Assembly: GCA_005656395.1 (NCBI GenBank)
Contig: SRSI01000048.1
Span: 1,426,001 to 1,490,000, forward strand
Direction of reading: 5' to 3'
DNA: 64,000 bases
DNA from: Strongyloides papillosus
Taxonomy: Eukaryota > Nematoda > Chromadorea > Rhabditida > Strongyloididae
The notes beneath the pieces are model-generated. The model was not told the origin of the DNA. It worked only from the letters and a program-made list of their open reading frames with translations, and ran no database searches. A program made the position numbers and the translations under genes. This document shows, piece after piece, positions 1 to 13,404 of this stretch (positions within the stretch are counted from its first letter, which is position 1; each line of letters opens with the position of its first letter).

Positions 1-3000
1 AAAATAGATTGTGACATACATATTAAGATAAATGATAATAATAATCTCGTATATATCTCTCTCTATACCTTCTAACATATTTTGTGTACTTCAATCTAAA
101 TAGTTATAGTTACGGCATCTTATTAAATTAATGAAACTTTTTTATACCTTACTAATGTTATTGAGATAAGAAGGCACAATTAAGTTAATATTAACCTAAT
201 CAATTAGGCAAAAACCATCAAAATAAAATCTCTCCCAAATGAACCAGTTTCATTTTAACTTTAAAGTATATGTGTTTTATTTTTCACCTCTTTCTCTCTT
301 TTCCCTAATTAATTGATTATTACAAAAGATATTTATTTTATAAAATATATAAGATAAATATATTCCTTCTTTTTTAATTTTATCTTACAAATATTTTACA
401 ATAAAACGTATTTATTTTATAAATATATCTCTAAATAAATGTCAAATGAAAAATAAAGAAGATAAAATTATAGGTTATTACGTATAAAAAAAGATGGCAA
501 TATGTGATAAAGGACATTATATATACAGTTTATATATAAATAATAATGCGGAGTTTTTTTAGCAAAGAACTTATTAATAATAAATATAAAAAAGACAGAA
601 GATAATAAAAGTAATCTGATATTATTTATAAATATATGTTCTACTTTTATTATTATTTTTGTGAACGTCAAATTCAAGATAGTTTTATAAATAATTTAAT
701 TAAGTACTTATATCAAAAGTAATCAGGAAATGTGAAGTGATAAAGAAAACTTTTTGTTCAATTTTAATATATCAAGATAGTGAAGTTTTAATAAAAAATA
801 TATATGTATTTCTATTAATTAAATTTAAATATATTATAAAATTAAAGGGGCAAGTGTTAGGAAAAGAGAATAGGAAATGAATATAAAATATTCGTATATA
901 TTTTTACATATTATATTATTTTAATGATAGTAAAAAAAGATTAATTTATTATACATATACCTTTAGTAATAAATTAATAAATAAATAAATTAAAATCAAA
1001 ATTGTTACAAAAACAATTACCTTCTAATAAAAGTATGTGATCATCATAGAAGGTGTAGAATATATTTTATTTGATCAATCTTTTAAAGAGTGTATGTATA
1101 AGAAAAATTTTTACTACAACTCTCCCCCTTCGACTTCTGTTACATTTTATCTTCTATCATTATTTTAAAAATGTTGTCTATCTCTAGTGTTAATAGTTCT
1201 CTACTACATATCATATCCAATCTTTTCATTAACTCATTTACTTAATAGTGATATGTGCATAGATACTTCTTTAAGATGACAATAAATAAATATATATATG
1301 AATTTATAATATTAATATATAGAAAAGTTTTTAAATCAATTATAAAAATAACTGTTAAAAATGTTTCAATGTACAAGTTGTATATAATTTTAACAAAAAT
1401 AAAATGTTATTAAAGTTATTTTGTTTTTTCTAACTTTTATTGTTAAAAACAGTTATCTTTTACATAATAAAAATTGAAAACCTAACTTTATAACTAATTT
1501 TTACTAATAAATATTAAATAAATACGTAATTAAATATGACAAAATACAGTACAATAATGGTATGTTAATACAAAAGTATAGATTTGCAAATATGTACAAT
1601 AACACTTGTAATAGTTTAACTATACAAAAAAATCTCATTAATAAGCTATATAATTAAAATATTTTGTTGCTATTATTAATTTCATTATAAGAAAATTTAT
1701 TATCAAGTTGTAAAATGGTAGAAAAAATAAATTGATAAAATTTTTGTAAATAAATATTTTTGATGTTGGAAAATAATGTTATAACTCACTTCAAATAATA
1801 CTATTATATTTAACAACAAAAAATAAAATTATCATTTTCTTTATTTTTTTAATCATCTCCTAACCAATAATAACAAGTAAATTAAAATTATATAAAAGTT
1901 TTATTGTAAAAACATATAATTACACTTTTTTTATTAGCATTTTTAGTGGTATTACATAATATAATAGAACGAAAATAATAATTTTTTTATTTAGATACTT
2001 AATCACTACCGATTATGAAAAATGTAAAAATATTAAATGAAGTATGTAAAAGTAGTTTATTCAATGTTATGTATTGTATAAATCATAAAGTTGTAAAATT
2101 TAAGCTTTTTTCAGGAAAAAAATGTCTATTAAATTGGGAATCAAAAAACGCACTATATTGTTATGAATAACTAAGCAATAATAATAATAAAAATAATAAA
2201 TTAAAAAGAAGAACAAAATATAATACAATATATAAAACTATTATTATTTCTTAAAATAAAAATAAATAACATTCTTCTATAAAAATTAATTCAAAAAAAT
2301 GAGAGATGTCATACCATTGATCGTAGTTAATTGATATAATTTTTTATACATATTTACTAATACCCCAAACAATATAGTTATTCTAGTTTAACTTTTAATT
2401 GAAATAATATTTTAAAATATACATATATATATAAATAAACAAAAGCAAATAATTTTATTTTTTCTTCTATTAACTACGTCAGTATAATATGGATAGGATT
2501 GATAATTATCATTTGTAAATGTTATAAAAAATTTTACCCCTAAAAATTAATATATTTTTAATTTATTTTCTTTTATTAATTTTTAAGATACTCTTATTTG
2601 ACGGGTAATTATACTATATTTTTTACCCATATACTACTAAATCAGAAAAAATATATATTTACAGTAAAATGAAAATTAATATCTTCTATTTTTTTGTTTA
2701 ATTAATTGACTATCAATCATCCTCCCAGTAATGATATTTTTTAATATATATTTAATAAAACTACAAAATTAGATATTTGTTTTTCATTACCAAAGGACTG
2801 AAAAAAATTAAACGTACGTAGTAAATAGATAGATAAAGAGAAGAAAAATAAAAATGATCACGAAAAAATAGATTATGAAAAAGAGATAAACTATTAAAAT
2901 TGTGTTTTTTATCCATACCATACCCACTATTTAATATAAATACAAATTATATATTGAAAAATTAATTGAAAATACATTTCAATTCAGTTAAAATATAAAA

Positions 3001-6000
3001 AGGAAGCACAAAAAAATATATATGTCCATTTTACCAAAAACTGGTAATACAATTTAATTATAATACTAAATAGAGTAATATTTACAAACAACAATATATT
3101 AGCTTAATAAATAATTTAACAATTTTTCTATTCCATCTTCAATTAATAGTATAAAAATAATAATCAGGGATGAAGAAATATTTAACAATCTCCTACTGTG
3201 TTTATTTATTATTATAAAATTGCCTTATTCAAAATGTCAAAAGTTATTTTTATTATTCTCTTGTTTATGAAAAGGTATGATAATAGATATTTTGAAGAAA
3301 GAATTTCTAAAGTTTTATATAATGGTTCTTTATTTGCCATTTCTAGATAAGGTCCCCCTCAAATCAAATAAATTATATTATGCCTTCAATACCATCTATA
3401 TAGAAAATAAATTTTATATTTTATTTATAGAATCTTTTCAATTTTTTAGTTTACATTTTTTCCGAAAAAAATTAGAAGATTATATTTAATTTATAATAAA
3501 GATATCAAATTTTTACTTAAAAAAGTAAAAATAAATAAAAAGGTTTTCATTAAATGTGTCAATAATAAAAAATATTGTGATAATAAAAATTTCTTACATA
3601 AAAAATATGGTAGAAAGAAAATATTTATTTTTTAGTAGTCATGATAAATTACAAATTTTTCTCCTTCACCTCTAATATATAAAAAAAATATTAATATTAT
3701 AAAATCTCAAAACTTAAATATATTAACTATACATTAATAATATATATATAGTTAACAAAATATTCTATGCATAATTATTTATTAATATATGTAAGTTAAA
3801 ATTTTAACACCACAAAAGATTCTTTTTCAAGTCATATAAAGAAGATAATACAAATATAAAGGATCATTTGTTTTCCGTTAATATGATTAATTCACTTACA
3901 CCCATACCACTCTTCAAAATTTTCCATGTACTAAACTCTATTGAAAACTAAAAATGTATTTTATATACATTTATGGTATATTAATAATTGTTCTATGATA
4001 ATGTATTTATGTTAAATATGTGATGAATGTTTATTTTGATATCACTTCCAAAAATTTGCCTTTATTTTTCCTATATATAATAATATAAGATGTAAAAGAA
4101 AAAGTGATTATATTTCAGGATGGGGAGGTAAATTGATGGCAGTTGGTGGTGGTTTCAATATATAGATGATATATGAGAATATCTCAACATATAAAAACCT
4201 TTTCTTTTATGGAGAATTCTTCTTGCCTCAACATATATTTTATTTGTAATTGGAGATGTAGATTTTCTTTATATATAAATAAATTTTTATGATAGCTATA
4301 TAATAAAAATAATATAGTAAAAAGAATTAGATAATTAAGGGAAATTTTTATCTTTGTAATAGTGCAATTATTTTAACATGAATAATAGAAAAATAACACT
4401 AAAAAATAGATATATTTTTTAAAGTCAAACATATTTTATAACAAAGAAAGGAGATTTATAAAATTCAAAAGAATAAAAGATACTAAGATAAAAATATGAA
4501 TAAAAAAACTTTATTAATATAAATCTTAATATGTGACTTATTCTTTAAATTTATAAAGTAAACGTAAATGCTATCAATGAATGAAAAATTAATCATACAT
4601 AAAATAAAGAAATGGGATACAATTTTTGATAATGTTTCTCATTTATTGTTTTCTACCCCATAATCATTCCCTCACTATAAATAGTACAAAAAAATGATGA
4701 ATGAAAAAGAGAATTTTCATCTTCAAAATGTACTTGTTGTAACGATGATATGTTTAAAATATATCGAGAATCTCTCATGATTATTGTTATAGTTAATAAG
4801 TTACAAGATTTATTGTAGCGATAATAAGACATTTTTCAAAACTTTCAGTTTGTTTAAACTTTATTTTTTAATATTTCTAAGTATACAAAAAACTTCTTCT
4901 AAAAAGAAATATATTTTTGACCTTTTTCTTCATAAATTATTAATAAAATTTGTTATAATTTATCGCAACTACAAAAAGAATAACATGAACTATAAACATA
5001 ATTTTCTATTATAATGCTAGAAAATAATTTTAAAATTGTTTTTTTTGAAGCACAAATTAGAATTTTCTTTTAGAAGATATTGATATATGATAGATATATC
5101 ATTATGGTATCAAATTAAATTTAAACCAAAAATAATTTTATTCCACCCCCTTATCATCTCCATTCCTCTTATTTATCAATCCCCTTCTCCATCAAAATAA
5201 AAATAATCATATAAGTAAAAACTAAAAATTAATCTTAATTAATTGGTAAATTTTACACTCTAACTATAATAATATCAATTTAGATCAAATAAAATTATTA
5301 TATAATATTTCTTTTATACTATATCACATTATTAAGACATAAAATGATATTATAACAAATTTATAAGCAATTTTTGTAGAATTTTTCTTAATCCCCCTCT
5401 TCATAACTATTATATATATAACAATTAATTCTCCATGGAATTTTTATATTCATATAACATAACAAGATTACAAATTGCAAATATTTATATTCAGTATATA
5501 TACAAGAAATTATTGTAAATTACATAATTTAATAATTTTTCCTTCAAAATCTCATAATAATTACAATAAGATTATTTTATATATAAAATTTTAAATGTCT
5601 CATAGAAATTGTATTAATTTTTTCCAAAAATGTATATATATTCTTATTTTTGAAAATACATATAGTGGTTGAACTTAATTTTCTCAATTTTATTTATAAT
5701 TATATTTTAAAGAAACATATATGTATAATATACAAATATATTTTAAGGGTAAAAATAAAGCAAATATATCTATATATGGTCAAAAAAGAACTTTTTTATG
5801 TATCTTTTTTTTACTTGTTTTTACTAAAAGATCTTATGTGTGTAAGAAAAAAGATGAATCATTGAATAATTTATATAATTAATTAATTTACCAAGAAATA
5901 AAAATAATAATTAATCATATATATGAAAAAATTTTCTAAGTTCAACTAAATAAATATAAAATTTAACAAAATCTTCTGTTATCATATTTTATCTGAACAA

Positions 6001-7199
6001 AAATTAGAACTAAAATTTATAATAATATGACAAAATATTAGCAAAAGTTAAAAAAACTTTTAAAATTTATTTAAAAGCAAATAACATTCATAATCATTGG
6101 GTACATAAATTATATATATTTATGGTAATATTTTTTTAGTGAAAAAAGATGAACAAGAAAATATGAATTATGTTAAAGTTAATTAGATTATCTATTTCTT
6201 CTTTTTTTTATTATTATTGTATGAATAAAATATGGGAAGAATACAAAATTTTGTAATGTATTTTCTAATCTTTTTTATTTTTACTATCTCTTCTACATAT
6301 AAAGATAGCTGATATATTTATATTCTATCCCCCTTCTCTTAATTAGCAAAATGAGGACCATTTAAGTAATATATGTGATATCATAAGAGAACACATTACT
6401 TTTCCTCAATCCATATAAAATATTTTTAATTTTTAACAATAAAAAATATAATTCTTCTGTAGTAACATTTAAAGCAACACCGCAAAAGCATCAATTTAAA
6501 AAATTTTTTTTTAACCAAACAGAACCCATAAATAATATGTATTTATCTAAAAACTAATAAAAACACTTTCATAATAATATATGAACTATTTATAAAATAA
6601 AACTTATTTACATATTCAGAAGATTAAGATTAATGATATAACATACACATTAATTTATACACTTTCTTAATAAAAATTCATTTAAAATTTCTACCCTTTC
6701 TATCTTCTTTTTTCCCTAACTTCACTCCCATAACCTCCCTCCTTTTTACTATCTACCAATTGTCTTTTTTCTCATCAAAAATAAAGTAGGAATAAGACAG
6801 CAATTTTAATTTTCTTAACTCTTTGCCTCATAAGTAATTAAAAAGTTCTACATTAGATAGATATTGTAATAAAATATATATACATTTATTTTTGGATATT
6901 TATTTTTATTTTATGTTTGTATGGATGAAAAAATGCCCGAGAATGATAGCGTTTCTAATAGTTTATTTTAATTTAAAAAAGAAAAAAAGACTGTTCTTGA
7001 AATTTTACATCTAATCTTCCAATTATTTAAAGCATTTTTTTACCTCAAAACTTTACTTTTTTAATTATTTGTTAATTTAACAAAAGAAAAAAAATAAATA
7101 TATAATTATTATTATATGTTTTAAATAAAATTATAAATTAAAGAATTATTATTATTAATTATTTATAAATAATCATCTTCTTTTTTTTCTTCATCGTTT
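1..7199. other. AT-rich region without recognisable genes
   Basis: This stretch is extremely AT-rich, with many homopolymer and TA runs. The only open frames are about 70 codons, rich in Phe, Ile, Tyr, Lys and Asn (for example 3277-3489 plus and 5650-5865 plus), which is what random AT-rich DNA gives; none has a recognisable domain or convincing splice context. One slightly GC-richer islet lies at about 4120-4165, without a supported gene. It is downstream of the carboxypeptidase gene, so it is probably intergenic. Confidence 0.75.
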
Positions 7200-9997
7200 T
7201 TATTGACATTCTGGAAGACATGATAAGGAACAGAGTTGACGAACACGAGGTTTATCACAAAGATCATGAATTTTCCACCACTTACAGTATGAACCATAAT
7301 CTTTACAATGTCCTGGCTTTTTTAATGCTTTTACTGGGATTTTTGTTATCTTTTTTGATTTTACAACATATTTTTTGGTCGATGATGGTGCTACGGTTGT
7401 TGTTGTAGTTGTGGATGGTTCAGGTGTTGTTGTGGTTGTAGTTGTTGTTGTTGTAGATGGTTCAGGCGTTGTTTCCTCCTCAACAATTATGTTCTTAGCC
7501 TCTGTTTGTCCTTGACTCTCAGTAGTGGTGCTGGATTTTTGAGTACTTGAACCAAGAAAGGAATGCTCAGCATTAGAAGATTCTTCATCTGGTACCTTTG
7601 ATGCTATCGTGGTGGATTGTAATACCTCATTTGTTTTATCCTCTTTATCAACCTCTTCTATATTTTTTAATACTTTTTTAACTTGATTCTCAGTTACCTT
7701 TCTTATCTTTGGAATATTTTCTGTTGTTGGTATGATTGTACTTTCATCAATAACCTTCTCTGTTGTTATTTCATTCTTCATCTCAGTTGTCTCAAAATTG
7801 TTATTATTATTTTCAGGGACATCTGTAATAGGGTTCTCTGTTTTTTGTGTCTCTACTTTTTCTACTCCATCTGTTGCTGCTTTAATACCTTCTGTTGTTG
7901 CAATTGTTGTAGTTTCTTCATCACTCTTTTCTGTTACTTTTTCTGTTGAATATGATTTAACTTCAATTACAGGTTTTGGTGATGTTGCTAATTCTGTTGA
8001 AGCTTCTTCAGATGATGAAGAGTTACTTTCAGAGGCTGAGGATGATTCTGTTGATGCAGATTCTGATTCAGTACTTTGTGCTTCTACAGATGTTGTTTTG
8101 TCTTCTTTGGTTGTTAATTCTTCTGTTGTTGTAAGTTCCTCAGTTGTTGTAGTTGTAGGAATTTCAGTTGTTGTAGTTGATGGGATTTCAGTAGTAGTTG
8201 TTGGAACCTCAGTAGTAGTTGTAGGAACTTCAGTAGTTGTAGTTGTTGTTGGAACCTCAGTGGTTGTTGTTGGTACTTCAGTAGTAGTTGTTGTTGGAAC
8301 TTCAGTAGTAGTAGTTGTGGTTGGAACCTCAGTAGTAGTAGTGGTTGTTGATTCAGTTGTTGTTGGTTCTTCAGTTGTTGTAGTAATTTCTTCAGTAGTA
8401 GTAGGAACGGTAGTAGTTGTTGTTGTTGGAACTTCTGTTGTAGTTGTTTTCTTACTTGGAATAATTAGCTTAACTTTACATGCGCTATCTTTTGGTTTAC
8501 CATATTGTCCAATTAATTCATCACTAATAACCTTAATAGCTTCAAAAGTTTCCTCACCAGTATATAAAATTTCACTTTCTGGTAACAAAAATCCATTACC
8601 CATCATAGAATTTTTAGGTCTTAATTCAATTAAATAAGAATATGGAATTTTTAATACTCCTTTAGCATAATCTTGTGAACCACCAGATGCTTCATACATT
8701 AAATCTGCTCCTGTACCAACAGCATATTTAGTACCATGAAGATTATTAATAGCCTTGGTGGCACGGAGTGCTAATGGTCTTAAGTTAGTTGCATAATCTT
8801 GTGGGTAAGATCTTCTACGATGAGCATATGGGATGAGCCATAATTGTGAGTATGAATGAAGTGAGATAAATGATTTCATAGCATTTTTTTCAAGGAAATC
8901 TCTTACGGCACGTGATTCTGGTTCGGAGAATGCTGATGATCCATGGAATGTTTCATGACAAAGGTCTGATGATGATCCAGATGATGCCCAAAACCAATCA
9001 AAATTACGATTTAAATCAACACCACCGCAACATATAGTATGGAAATAATTCTTTTTACATTGTGCTGGTCTACGATTTTTTCTCCACATACGATTCTAAA
9101 TAAACAATATATATTTAAATTGGGAATATAAATAACTTACAGAAGTGTGTGTATAAACATATCCATCAGGATTCATAACAGGTAAAATATAAAAATCAAT
9201 ATTATCTAAGTAGTTTCTAATAACAGCATCATCATTATACCCTTTAACAAGTTTATCAATAAATACTAAAGCAGTTGCTGGAGCAATCCATTCACGTGCA
9301 TGGATACCAGCATCAATCCAAAAACCTAACTTCTTACAACCATATGGTCTTTTAGAACCAATTTTAACAACAGTTAAACTTCTATTTTCATGACTTTTAC
9401 CAATTTCAATTAAATTAACTAATTCTGGGTTATCTAATTCTAACTTTCTAAGGTAGTCCTCAATATTATCAAATGTATTATATTTATCAAGTCTCAAGTA
9501 TCCAGAATCTTTCATATACAATGGATCTGATGATGTATTAACATTCCTCTCCTCATTAATAGCAGTTTGTAAATCATCAATAGCAATGGAATAATCAAGT
9601 TGTTTAGAATCTAAATCTCTACCAAAAATTTTAGCATCCTCTGGATTGACAGTTACATCAACAAGGCCACCAATATGTGTTGGTGGTTGCCAGAAATCTA
9701 ATTCATATGGTGAATCATGTGCAAATAAGTCTTTAAGATATTCTAAATTTTCTTGATTTCTTGGATTGATACGGTATAATTTATAACTGAATTGAAAATA
9801 AATTAATAATTTCGATTATTAAGAAAAAAATTTAATTAGTAAAATTCTTACTCTTTAAAGTCTTTTGGTGCTGTATCATCTTGGAAACGTCTATGAATAA
9901 ATGGTCTAAGACTTTCAGTTGGTAGTATACATAAAAATAATAATGATAATAAATAATAGTTATTAATATATGATGAAGGTTTTGTGTAAGCCTTCAT
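7200..9997 (-). CDS. Secreted M14A zinc carboxypeptidase with Thr-rich stalk and C-terminal ShK domain
   Basis: Three exons join in frame: 9997-9852, 9786-9141 and 9095-7200, giving 895 residues. Residues 1 to about 30 include a hydrophobic signal sequence. An M14 activation propeptide follows, beginning with YKLYRINPRNQ near residue 50. The catalytic domain shows the zinc motif HAREW (His211, Glu214), RMWRKNR (266-272), GVDLNRNFDW, the third zinc His in SLHSYSQ (His344) and the catalytic Glu in IELRP (Glu421). It should therefore remove C-terminal residues from peptides outside the cell. Residues from about 480 to 855 are Thr/Ser/Glu-rich and mucin-like, probably O-glycosylated. The last 37 residues carry six cysteines in the ShK spacing. 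In C. elegans, carboxypeptidases of this layout include SURO-1, which affects cuticle; equivalence is an inference. Introns are 65 and 45 bp. The start is the first ATG before the signal sequence. Confidence 0.93.
7400..8455 (-). repeat. Low-complexity Thr-codon repeat within the carboxypeptidase gene
   Basis: Two blocks of imperfect ACN-repeat coding DNA encode Thr runs punctuated by EVP or PEPS units. The longer is about 8090-8455, the shorter about 7400-7475, and Ser/Glu-rich sequence lies between them. Unit boundaries vary (EVPTTTT, EVPTTTTT), as expected from replication slippage. The complementary strand stays open for 301 codons only because of this repeat. Confidence 0.85.
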
Positions 9998-10240
9998 AGC
10001 TACAATAATATTTTTATATATATTTATGGAGAAAAGAATGATATTAATTTTGTAGAAAGTTTAACTTATATATGAGAACGGTTACAAGAATGCTATGGTT
10101 TAAAAAAGAAAAAAGGTTAAAAGAACGTCCTCCTAATGGTCCCCTACAAAACTTTCTTCTTTCATATATCTCTCAAACAATTACATACACACGTAATATA
10201 TTTTAATAAAACTTCAATCCGATTCGCACCCTCTTCACAC

Positions 10241-10311
10241 AGTGATGTTGTGGTATATACACTTTTAATAAGTATTCGGTCACTTGTAAATAGTGATGGT
10301 ATGTAAAAGTG
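10241..10311. promoter_or_regulatory. Direct plus inverted repeat upstream of the carboxypeptidase
   Basis: AGTGATG followed by GTAT occurs at 10241 and again at 10292. CACTTTTA (10260-10267) and its exact reverse complement TAAAAGTG (10304-10311) flank the middle. The patch sits 240-315 bp upstream of the carboxypeptidase ATG and is less AT-rich than its surroundings. It could be a transcription-factor site cluster; that is inference from position and symmetry only. Confidence 0.3.
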
Positions 10312-11576
10312 TGATTCAAAACACCCTGAACAACTTTTGTAGTAAAATGTATTATTTTTATTAAAATAAAAATATTAAAAGGGGTTAAACTAAAGTTTTA
10401 TTGAATTATTTAATAAGTATCTATAGGTATATACAATTGTTAAACACATAAAACTTAATATTTTATCTTTAAGTCTCAGGTTTATGCTTATATCTAATAA
10501 TAAGTGCTTAATACATCATTTTATAATTAAACAACAAATTGTCAAAATCACATTGTTCAACATTACAATATTATCATAACTACCAAATAAAATTATAAAG
10601 AGATATTACTTTACGTAACAAGTTTTTACAATAATTTTTAATACCTAATAATAAGAAATATTTTAACATTTTTAAACAATCTAAAAAGGTCCTCCATTAC
10701 TTATGAAATTTTATATTTTATTCATCAAATGATTATTCTCTTCTTAATGATAGAAAAAGAAAAGAATATGTTATTTAATCTTAAAAACTTTTACTTCTTT
10801 TGCCAACTTAGGCTTTAAAATACTACATATTTTATTATAATTCAAATCTTTTTACACAATACTTATAAAAGTCGTGTCATCTAATTTTTTTATTCACCAT
10901 TTAACAACAGGTTTACAAACTTTATCATATCTTCTTCGTTAAAGATTAAATAATATTATAATTAAAAATCAACAAAAGTTATATAAAAAAGATAACATTT
11001 TAAGTGGAAAATTATAAAAACACAAACTACTAAATAACAGTTGCATTTCTTAAGATTATCATTCTTAATCTTTAACCCTTCTTTTTAAATTATACTAAAA
11101 AAAAAAGATTTAACCTTTCTTAAGACAATTTTCTATATCTCGCATATAAGATATACAGATATCTCTTTTTTTTACATTTTAATCTCATTCTCATAAATAA
11201 TTTCAACATTTTTCAACAACTTTCCTCATCTAAAAATAATATACATATAAATCTTAAGATCAACTAAAATATTATCGTTAATACTTCAATAAAATTGTAT
11301 TACATATATTATTGCGTGTAAATGATTTAACAAGAACACAAATCAAGTGGACATTCATTGATGGTAGAAAAAAGAAACTACACTTGTCATAAACTATTAA
11401 TTGTGTAAAATTTAAACGTGAGTAAATAAAAATTTTTATTAAATATTATATAATGTTAATATCATTAAAAAAAGTGCCTTTGTATGGTGATTGTAGGTAA
11501 ATAATTTTGATAAAAGATTGTGTATAAACATTTTATTTATATAAAAAAAGATATCATAATATATACGAAGAAGGAA
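10312..11576. other. Intergenic AT-rich DNA
   Basis: This lies between the 3' end of the olfactomedin gene and the upstream region of the carboxypeptidase gene. No frame, RNA gene or repeat could be supported in it. Confidence 0.7.
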
Positions 11577-13404
11577 CTAAATAATTTTAAGGTGAATTGA
11601 ATAAATTTTATCCTTATCAAGGATTGCTAAACTTTTTGTTTCCTCATCAAATGAGATTGATCTTATAGTACCAAACGAATTCCAATGCCCAACAACATTG
11701 AATTTATCTTTTCTTAGAACATATTTACCATGAATCAAATCATAAACTGACAATATTCTACATTGAATTCCCTCACATTCAACAGCGTAAAGTATACCAC
11801 AAGATATAAATGTACCAACAATTTTTCTATCAAATTTATTTAATCTTATTCTCCTAATCTCCTCCAACGTACTTTTATCAATTCTACTTATAGTTAAATG
11901 GTTATTTTTGTCCTTATTATAAACCATCCAAAGATATCCACTATCAATATGAAGATCCGATGTTCCATTGACTTGATGATATATATTAATATTCCAATCT
12001 TTATCATCACCATCTGTAACAATAGGATATTTTTTACTTTTATAGCCTTTTAATGTTATCAAATTAAATTTCATTATATAACTACCATCATCAGTAATGT
12101 AATAGTAATTTTTTGTCATCCTATCATAAGCATGATTAGGACCAACAAATGGTGATGGTAATGTATAAATTTCTTTTGGGTCATTAAAATCAATCATACC
12201 ATTATTATGAGGAATCTCAAAAATTGTATATCCTATTGATAATTCACTGACAAACCACGAGGCACCGTTTTTTATAATACCATTCTGTCGGGTTCTTTTT
12301 TCACTGTGCATCGTCTTCAGTCCCAATCCAATGATACGTGAACATGTTTTCATTCTCCTTAATGCCTCAATTTCTTTTTTTAAACTTGGAATTTTATCTT
12401 TGTGTTTTTTTTCCTCGTTGATTGTTATTTTTGTTGAGTGGTCCTGAGAGTATTGTGGTCCCTGTTTACCATTATCTAATGTCATTACTATTACATTATC
12501 AATCTTTTTATGGACATTACTTATACTAAGTAATTCTTTTCTATTCTTACAAACTTCATCAATCATGTCTTCCTAAAAAAATGTAAGTTTATTTTTTTTA
12601 AATAAATAAATAATCAAAACTTTAAAATGTCATTGATGTGTATATGTGTTTTTTTATCATTCATTACTTTACGTCGCATTTCTGATGTAATTTTATTATT
12701 AAATGTTACGCAAAAAAATTGATTTAGAGTTATAAACTTTTAAACATTACTTATGCGTGAAGTTATAAGATATTGTAAAATTGAAATAAAATATATTTTC
12801 TTTTTACTACATTGATATTTGAATCTTTTGACACGTAAACTACTATTCAGATATGTGATAAAATAAATAATTTAAAGAATATACTTAAAAGACATAAAAT
12901 TTATGATACATAATATTCTTCAAGTTAATTATCTTAATATATGATTTTTTTTTCAAGTATAACTTACTGTTATAGCAGCATATAGTGGGGTATAAAAAGT
13001 TTTTAAAGGTAATTGTTGCTTATTATTATTTTGTTCACCTGGATAATTAACATTCTCCTTAACATTTACCTCGACTTCTCGTCTTCTTCTAATTTTATCA
13101 CCATCATTTACCACCTCATCAAAATGTAATAATTCCGATGATGAGTGATGGTTAATTATTTTAATATTCTCCTAAAACAAATGAAAAATTTATATAATAT
13201 TAAATATACTAGTTTTCAAGGTAATTTGGGTGAAACATTTTTGTTTTATTATTAGCTTACATTTAACTTCACTAACTCGTGTCTCTGATACCATATTGTT
13301 ATTGTTAGGAATGTTATTAAAAGAATGTTTAAAGTGATTAATGATAATGTGACAATAGAACGTTTTGTCTTTAAATACTCCTCACCTTCAATTGTTGATT
13401 TCAT
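11577..13404 (-). CDS. Type II transmembrane olfactomedin-domain protein (gliomedin/UNC-122-like)
   Basis: Three exons join in phase 0: 13404-13261, 13171-12968 and 12572-11577, encoding 447 residues. There is no cleavable signal. A basic stretch KTKR (12-15) precedes one membrane segment at about 16-39, which implies a cytoplasmic N terminus and an extracellular C terminus. The juxtamembrane region carries a furin-type site, RRRR at 76-79, followed by an Asn/Lys-rich stalk. A short helical, charged segment leads into an olfactomedin domain from about Cys193 to the C terminus, with typical strands such as NHAYDRMTKNYYYI and LWMVYNK. Gliomedin and C. elegans UNC-122/COF-2 share the type II topology and olfactomedin head, but they carry collagen repeats, which are absent here. 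The intron between exons 2 and 3 is 395 bp, long for this locus. A role in cell adhesion or synapse organisation is inferred from the family. Confidence 0.88.

Noticed and set aside
3277..3489. 70-codon plus-strand frame in the left gene desert
   Set aside because: It consists mainly of residues with AT-rich codons, and has no domain, signal peptide or splice context.
7732..8637. 301-codon plus-strand frame rich in Ser and Val opposite the carboxypeptidase
   Set aside because: It is the antisense reading of the Thr-codon repeat, which contains no stops by composition. The minus strand has the conserved enzyme with catalytic residues.
7200..9997. Reading the ShK tail as an ion-channel toxin
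   Set aside because: ShK modules are common accessory domains on nematode secreted enzymes. Here the domain is fused to an intact carboxypeptidase, so a toxin call is not justified.
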